From the NCBI GenBank assembly GCA_050084985.1, contig JBITNC010000001.1, positions 159,836,001 to 159,900,000 on the forward strand: a DNA stretch of 64,000 nucleotides, given 5' to 3'. The stretch comes from Nageia nagi (Eukaryota > Pinophyta). The notes beneath the pieces are model-generated. The model made no database searches and had not been told where the DNA came from. It saw only the letters and a program-made list of their open reading frames with translations. Positions 59,867 through 64,000 of the stretch are shown here, piece by piece. Within the stretch, counting starts at the first letter, position 1. The number at the start of each line of letters is the position of its first letter. The translations under genes and the position numbers were made by a program.

Positions 59867-60465
59867 TCCAGTTCTAAGTATAAGCTCCTCTGTTTCTGTT
59901 ATCAAATCTTCAGTCAATACAAAGCCCTCTTGAGTTATAGGGGAAAACACAGGTTCATCAGTTTCTCGTATGGTCATGTTTTCAGCTTCATGGAGAACTC
60001 CAAGTCTACGAATCAGCGCTGTTGACCTAGTTTTTCCATATAAGGCTGGAGCAATTGTGTTCAAATGAGGTACCCATGCTTCTTGGACCGGTGACATACT
60101 TTGGTCTTCAACTTTACATTCATCTTGTCCACTTGAATCTACCAATTTAAGGGCAGCGATGTGGCGCTTTTTCCTTGCAATTCAGCAGTTTATGACTTCA
60201 AGTTTCTGAAGGAGGCAATACCTCAAGTTTTGGTTATCATTAACTGGCAACAATGGCCTTGGCTGTCGTTCATTCCATAGTTTCCTTAACTCAGCAACTA
60301 CGTGTAACCAAAACTGTCCCATTGTATGAAGAGTCTTTATGCCAACTATGATTTCAGCAAGTTGAACAACAAAGTTACCAAGAGAAAAACCATGGATTTC
60401 TGCAAAGAAGTAACCCTTTGAAGAAAGAATAAAGGCATCATTATCACTTTGTTGACTCACTAATT
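59867..60465 (-). pseudogene. Rab3GAP1-like (Rab3 GTPase-activating protein catalytic subunit) fragment
   Basis: The minus strand reads FAEIHGFSLGNFVVQLAEII, GQFWLHVVAELRKLWNERQP, then EVINC, a TGA stop where plant homologues continue with Cys, then IARKKRH. It continues with VFSPITQEGFVLTEDLITE and TEELILRTG. These are conserved blocks of the plant Rab3GAP catalytic-subunit family, which acts on Rab GTPases in membrane traffic. After RTG the homology ends without an obvious GT donor. A possible acceptor (AATTAG) precedes 60465. It is a partial copy with an internal stop, probably a captured exon or pseudogene. Confidence 0.75.
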
Positions 60466-62139
60466 GCAGTTTATAAAACTATGCAATGCACAACAATACA
60501 TAGGCCTGTATATATTCATAAACTTATCCAACGTGGCAATCAGAACATTCGCCCTATTCTCCGACTAAAGCAACAGTAGAAGAAATTTTCTTCACTTTAC
60601 ACTCAGTCCCTGCAGCCAAGGTCAGAGAAATAAAAGGTAATGAATCACCTCCATCTCCTTCACTTTATGAATATAATGATATGTTCCAAGTTGCCTGTCA
60701 CAATCATACAGTCTCATCAGTTACCCACAAAAGGGCAGCCTCCATATTCATATGAATATCACTCTCATACAACTCTGTCCAGGCCAGCGATCGAAGCATG
60801 CAGTGCTCTTTACTTACTACAGATGCAAATACGCCTCTTTTGTAAGGACGGGGCTGATGAAACGCTCAATGCGTATTCCTTACTACACATATAGGTTCAC
60901 ACTACGGCCTACACTCTTCGAGATGGACTTATCGGCATGTATATCAAATGTTGCGCTCTACAAAACACTCCTGGCCTGCCGCATCCCCTTTTACAATCTG
61001 CATGTTTTGCTATACGGCCTCCATTTTGTCTAACAGTATACAAGCCATCTCAGCACTCCGTTCATATCCTGCAGTCATTGTGCTCTATCAACAAATCTTC
61101 AGCCTTTTGCAGACCTGCATCGCCAACAACCTTGGAGATAAACTAGGTTACAGTATGGCAATCATCACACACTCGAAGGTCCTTCACAACTCCAATAACG
61201 GTTCCAGGGGACGTCTTTTAAAACCCAAAACCAATCGCCAATGTTTTACTATGCTTACAAAGGAGCATTTGTTCATCATCAGCCTTCCACATTAACCAAA
61301 GCAAGTATTTTATTTAGAATATGCCTCGCTGCCTTTGTCTTACTCGAGAACTCCAATTTTCCATAGATCTCTTATGTTTGTGAATGCGATCTGTCTCCTA
61401 CAAGAACAGCACGTACCTCTTTTGTCAACTTCAATCCGCCTAGTGCCCGGTGTCTTCATGATTCTTCTATTTTTCATCAATGTCCTTGCTTCTAGAATGT
61501 CGCCCCGGCTGCGTTCTTTGAAACATGGATGGCATATGTTGGAAGGTTGCTTGCAATCTGCAAAACATTGGCGAAGGCTGTGGAGTTTGGCGTTACATCT
61601 TACAACTGCGTTTACTTTTAAATTTGAAGAGTCTTCTCCACTGCGCACATTGGTAGAATGCTGGCAAAGTTTTCAGATTTTCCAAAAATCACCAGGAGCC
61701 TCCTGAAAATGCATTTTGAAGTATCCATTTTGAGCATATTTGCAGTCTCTCCTCTCATAGGCGCTCCTACTGCTGCTTCATCATTTTGTAAATCTGTCCT
61801 GAACTATCTGCAAAATCTGAGCAGCACTCCCGAGAAACTCTGATCAATGTTCTGATTGACTATCCGCCCGCTCCATTCTCCACCAATAGAGGGTGGGATG
61901 AAGAAAGCCGATTCTCTGATTGATATCTTCTTTCCATCCCCGATCATTCAGGCACAAGAATACCTCTCAAAGCACGTCAATTCTTGTAGGAGATGGAATC
62001 TATAAGCTGTCCATTCAGAAGAGTCATGAATAAGAATAATAAAGCGTGCTCGCTCTAAATAACTGCCTGCTGCTCAAGCGTTCAGATAGGTGCGAACAGA
62101 GGAACTGACTTTGAGATGTGAAAATAAGGGTCAGCGGAA
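60466..62139. other. GC-richer segment downstream of a minus-strand TATA box
   Basis: Clearly richer in CG dinucleotides than the surroundings, with many short open frames on both strands and no recognisable domain. It may be the transcribed part of an LTR whose start is at 62702, or a 5' region of host origin. I cannot decide. Confidence 0.35.
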
Positions 62140-62146
62140 ATTTATA
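62140..62146 (-). promoter_or_regulatory. Candidate TATA box
   Basis: Minus-strand TATAAAT lies about 560 bp downstream of the palindromic LTR start at 62702, a normal distance for a U3 promoter, and directs transcription into the GC-richer segment. Confidence 0.45.
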
Positions 62147-62623
62147 GATTATTTGGACCGCCTAGGGCACGTGGCGACCCTCCATTAGCCGGCTGTGGCG
62201 CAGTGTTGAAGAGGTTAATTCGCATGTTCAATACATTTTAGCCCATTCGCATGCTGGGCCTTTCGACTCGTTTAAGGATCTGATAAATCAACAATTTTAT
62301 GAAGTGCGATTAGCTGGATTTTGCATGGTTTTGACATTTTAATTTTTTTAATGTTTTAATTTGATGCGAATTATATACTTATGTAAGATTTCAATTTAGT
62401 GTGACTTCACTATGTAGGTTATATTAAGACTTGGGTTTAATGTGACTTAGCCTTTTAAGTTTATAAGATCTTTAAATGATGTGAAAGTAATTTTTAAGTA
62501 GTCTTCTTTTAGGTGTGATTCGAGTATTTTTAAAGAGGATTTTGACTCAACATTGACCTTTTAGGCATTATTTGAAGCTTTCATCCTTTCTAGATCATTA
62601 AGGTCCTTGTTCATTGCTCTCAA

Positions 62624-62702
62624 GGCAATTTCCTTCATTGCCTTGTCAAACTTGGGTCCTCCAAAATTATTAAAATTTGGGGTGTATTGTGTTGGCACAA
62701 CA
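62624..62702 (-). repeat. Palindromic LTR terminus, copy D
   Basis: The minus strand starts at 62702 with TGTTGTGCCAACACAA. It has three palindromes: TTGTG-4-CACAA (62687-62700), an AT-rich CCAAA/TTTGG pair (62661-62680) and GGCAAT-7-ATTGCC (62624-62642). It is directly preceded, on the minus strand, by a copia RNase H tail and a purine-rich run, so it is the start of a copia 3' LTR. Confidence 0.75.
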
Positions 62703-62965
62703 CCTTCAATTCTCTTCTTATAATTCCAAAGTCAAGACACTTTTTTTCTTATTCTTCAGCTCAATTCTCAACATACTCTCCCTTAAGATTGAATGGGATA
62801 TTTGCAACTTATCTCTCATAATGAGAAACTGTTTCATCTCACTACATTGGTCAATATATCTACCACTTGATCTTCGCTCTTGTCAAAAGTCAACCTAACT
62901 TGTTTCCCACAAAGAAACTCCTTAATGCAATGATGTCTCACATCAATGTGTTTGAACTTGTGAAA
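62703..62965 (-). pseudogene. Ty1/copia RNase H C-terminal tail
   Basis: The minus strand reads FHKFKHIDVRHHCIKEFL and then KSEDQVVDILTNVVR, the usual end of copia pol (KHIDVKYHFIRE...SEDQ(V/L)ADI(F/L)T). It ends with a short remnant and a purine-rich stretch before the LTR at 62702. The rest of pol is absent to the right. Confidence 0.85.
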
Positions 62966-63084
62966 CATTCAATTTTTTTCTCATTGTAATGCACTAATAT
63001 TGTAACAATGCAAGATTATTTCTCATTTTTTCTTTTCTTTCAAGTCTTCAAAATTCCTTGACTAAAGATTCATACCCCTTAGTC

Positions 63085-63446
63085 CATTTGGTAGTATTCT
63101 GAGGTTGCACTTCTTCCTTCATCCAAGCATGGTTGAGCTCCTTTAGTGGTGCATCATAGTCCGAAGGAGTGTGGCTTGTCTCTTCCATTTCAAATATGAG
63201 GGTTAGAGGTCCTATTGATGAGGCGTTGACCTTCATTGAGCATAGGGAGTTCATGGTAAATTAGACTGGTCTTCTGAGCCAGACGTCTAGCCCTTTGGGC
63301 CATTGTACTTGTATTTTGAGATCAATATAATTTAGATTTGTATCTCTCTTGGTCTCATACAATTTGTCATTAAAGTTTCTTCTTGTTTAAGGCTGGAATT
63401 GCCCTGTCTTATGTGTAGAATTTTTTTCTTAATTTCAGACATTACA
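63085..63446 (+). repeat. Truncated 5' LTR, third member of the gag-protease family
   Basis: Diverged but alignable with 53645-54132: GGTAGTATTCTGAGGTTG against GGTATTCCGAGGTTGAG, then CTTCTTCCTTCATCC. It ends CATTACA before a primer site. The upstream LTR part is missing. Confidence 0.7.
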
Positions 63447-63447
63447 A

Positions 63448-63463
63448 TGGTATCAAAGCAAAT
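63448..63463 (+). other. Primer-binding site of the third element
   Basis: TGGTATCAAAGCAAAT lies one base after the LTR end. The tRNA-complementary part TGGTATCAAAGC equals that of the right element. Confidence 0.8.
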
Positions 63464-63479
63464 ATCTTGCCAGCCTTTG

Positions 63480-64000
63480 AAGATTGATGTAGTCTAATCG
63501 TTACTACCTAAGGAAGAACCAAACTCCAACATCCCAACTAAGGGCAAACATTGAGGAGATGGCCAACGTCCATGATTAGCAGGAGAGACTCGAAGACCAA
63601 AGGCATAATGTGAATGAAGTCATGCTTGATAATGGCGCCCTAAGATATTTGCTTGAGGGACAAGAAGGACATGAAGATAAACGAAGGACGCCACCTCTCA
63701 AAGATTAAGCGGAATAAAAATTTGATATATTGTGTGAATTGATAACTACACTGGTCAATAAGGTCAAGCAAAGTAATGGTCGTTCGACGACAAGAGAAGA
63801 TGAAGTTCATGGTATGGGGCATGGGTCTGAAGAAGAAAGCCATAGGACTCCACTACAAAGATCTAGCTCTGCAAGGGAACGAGATCCAGGAGGAGGGACA
63901 TTTCTACACAAATCAAGATCCGTCAAAGATCCAGGAAGAGATGGACGCAAAACACCCTTGCGAATGCAAGAAGGCAAGACACCCACGTTGAGCTTGGACA
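63480..64000 (+). pseudogene. gag: gag leader of the third element, running off the window
   Basis: A frame-broken plus-strand gag leader: phrases LLEGQEGHEDKRRTPPLKD, EEESHRTPLQRSSSARERD and VKDPGRDGRKTPLRMQ, rich in Arg, Ser and Glu as in retroelement gag leaders. Stops interrupt it. The core and protease would lie beyond 64000. Confidence 0.6.

Overview
The window looks like a seed-plant nuclear genome, and most likely a gymnosperm (conifer-type) one. It is AT-rich and crowded with decayed, nested LTR retrotransposons. Its one recognisable host gene has an intron of about 21.5 kb that is itself packed with retroelements. No rRNA, tRNA or CRISPR was recognised.

Host gene. Five exons on the minus strand (43257-43427, 21598-21726, 18340-18522, 17984-18115, 17745-17856) join in frame with GT-AG junctions. 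They encode the middle-to-late GT5 catalytic domain of a class III starch synthase (SS3). Upstream exons and the last exon(s) were not found, so the gene probably runs off both ends of the window.

Layout. 1-6489: a minus-strand gag-protease retroelement in which a 30-bp tandem array (a decapeptide repeat) occupies the place of reverse transcriptase and integrase; its 3' LTR is split by a plus-strand solo LTR. 6490-8402: Ty3/gypsy RT and RNase H debris. 8420-10830: an unrecognised, degraded minus-strand coding-like tract. 11222-16000: a decayed minus-strand Ty1/copia element. 16144-43427: the SS3 exons. The large intron holds a solo LTR (22474-23087), a LINE scrap, a gag fragment, a long LTR (from 27833) containing another solo LTR (28013-29318), a truncated gypsy element (32673-37366) and a 3974-bp element or solo LTR with a perfect target-site duplication (38287-42260). 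45403-46219: a further LTR. 47281-49393: a mosaic of host-gene fragments (PPR, acyl-CoA synthetase, Argonaute). 49511-54132: a second gag-protease-decapeptide element. 57204-58850: an unrecognised TE-like coding remnant. 59867-60465: a Rab3GAP1-like fragment. 62700-62965: a copia tail joined to an LTR start. 63085-64000: a third member of the gag-protease family.

What stands out. (1) Two copies of a gag-protease element carry a C-terminal array of decapeptides with exact 30-bp spacing instead of pol, and related 30-bp units also occur in its LTRs. (2) Four copies of a Copia-type LTR terminus start with successive palindromes: three intact in three copies, and two in the fourth. (3) One 294-codon ORF fuses acyl-CoA synthetase, Argonaute PIWI and PPR segments. 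All assignments come from reading the sequence by eye; no database search was made.
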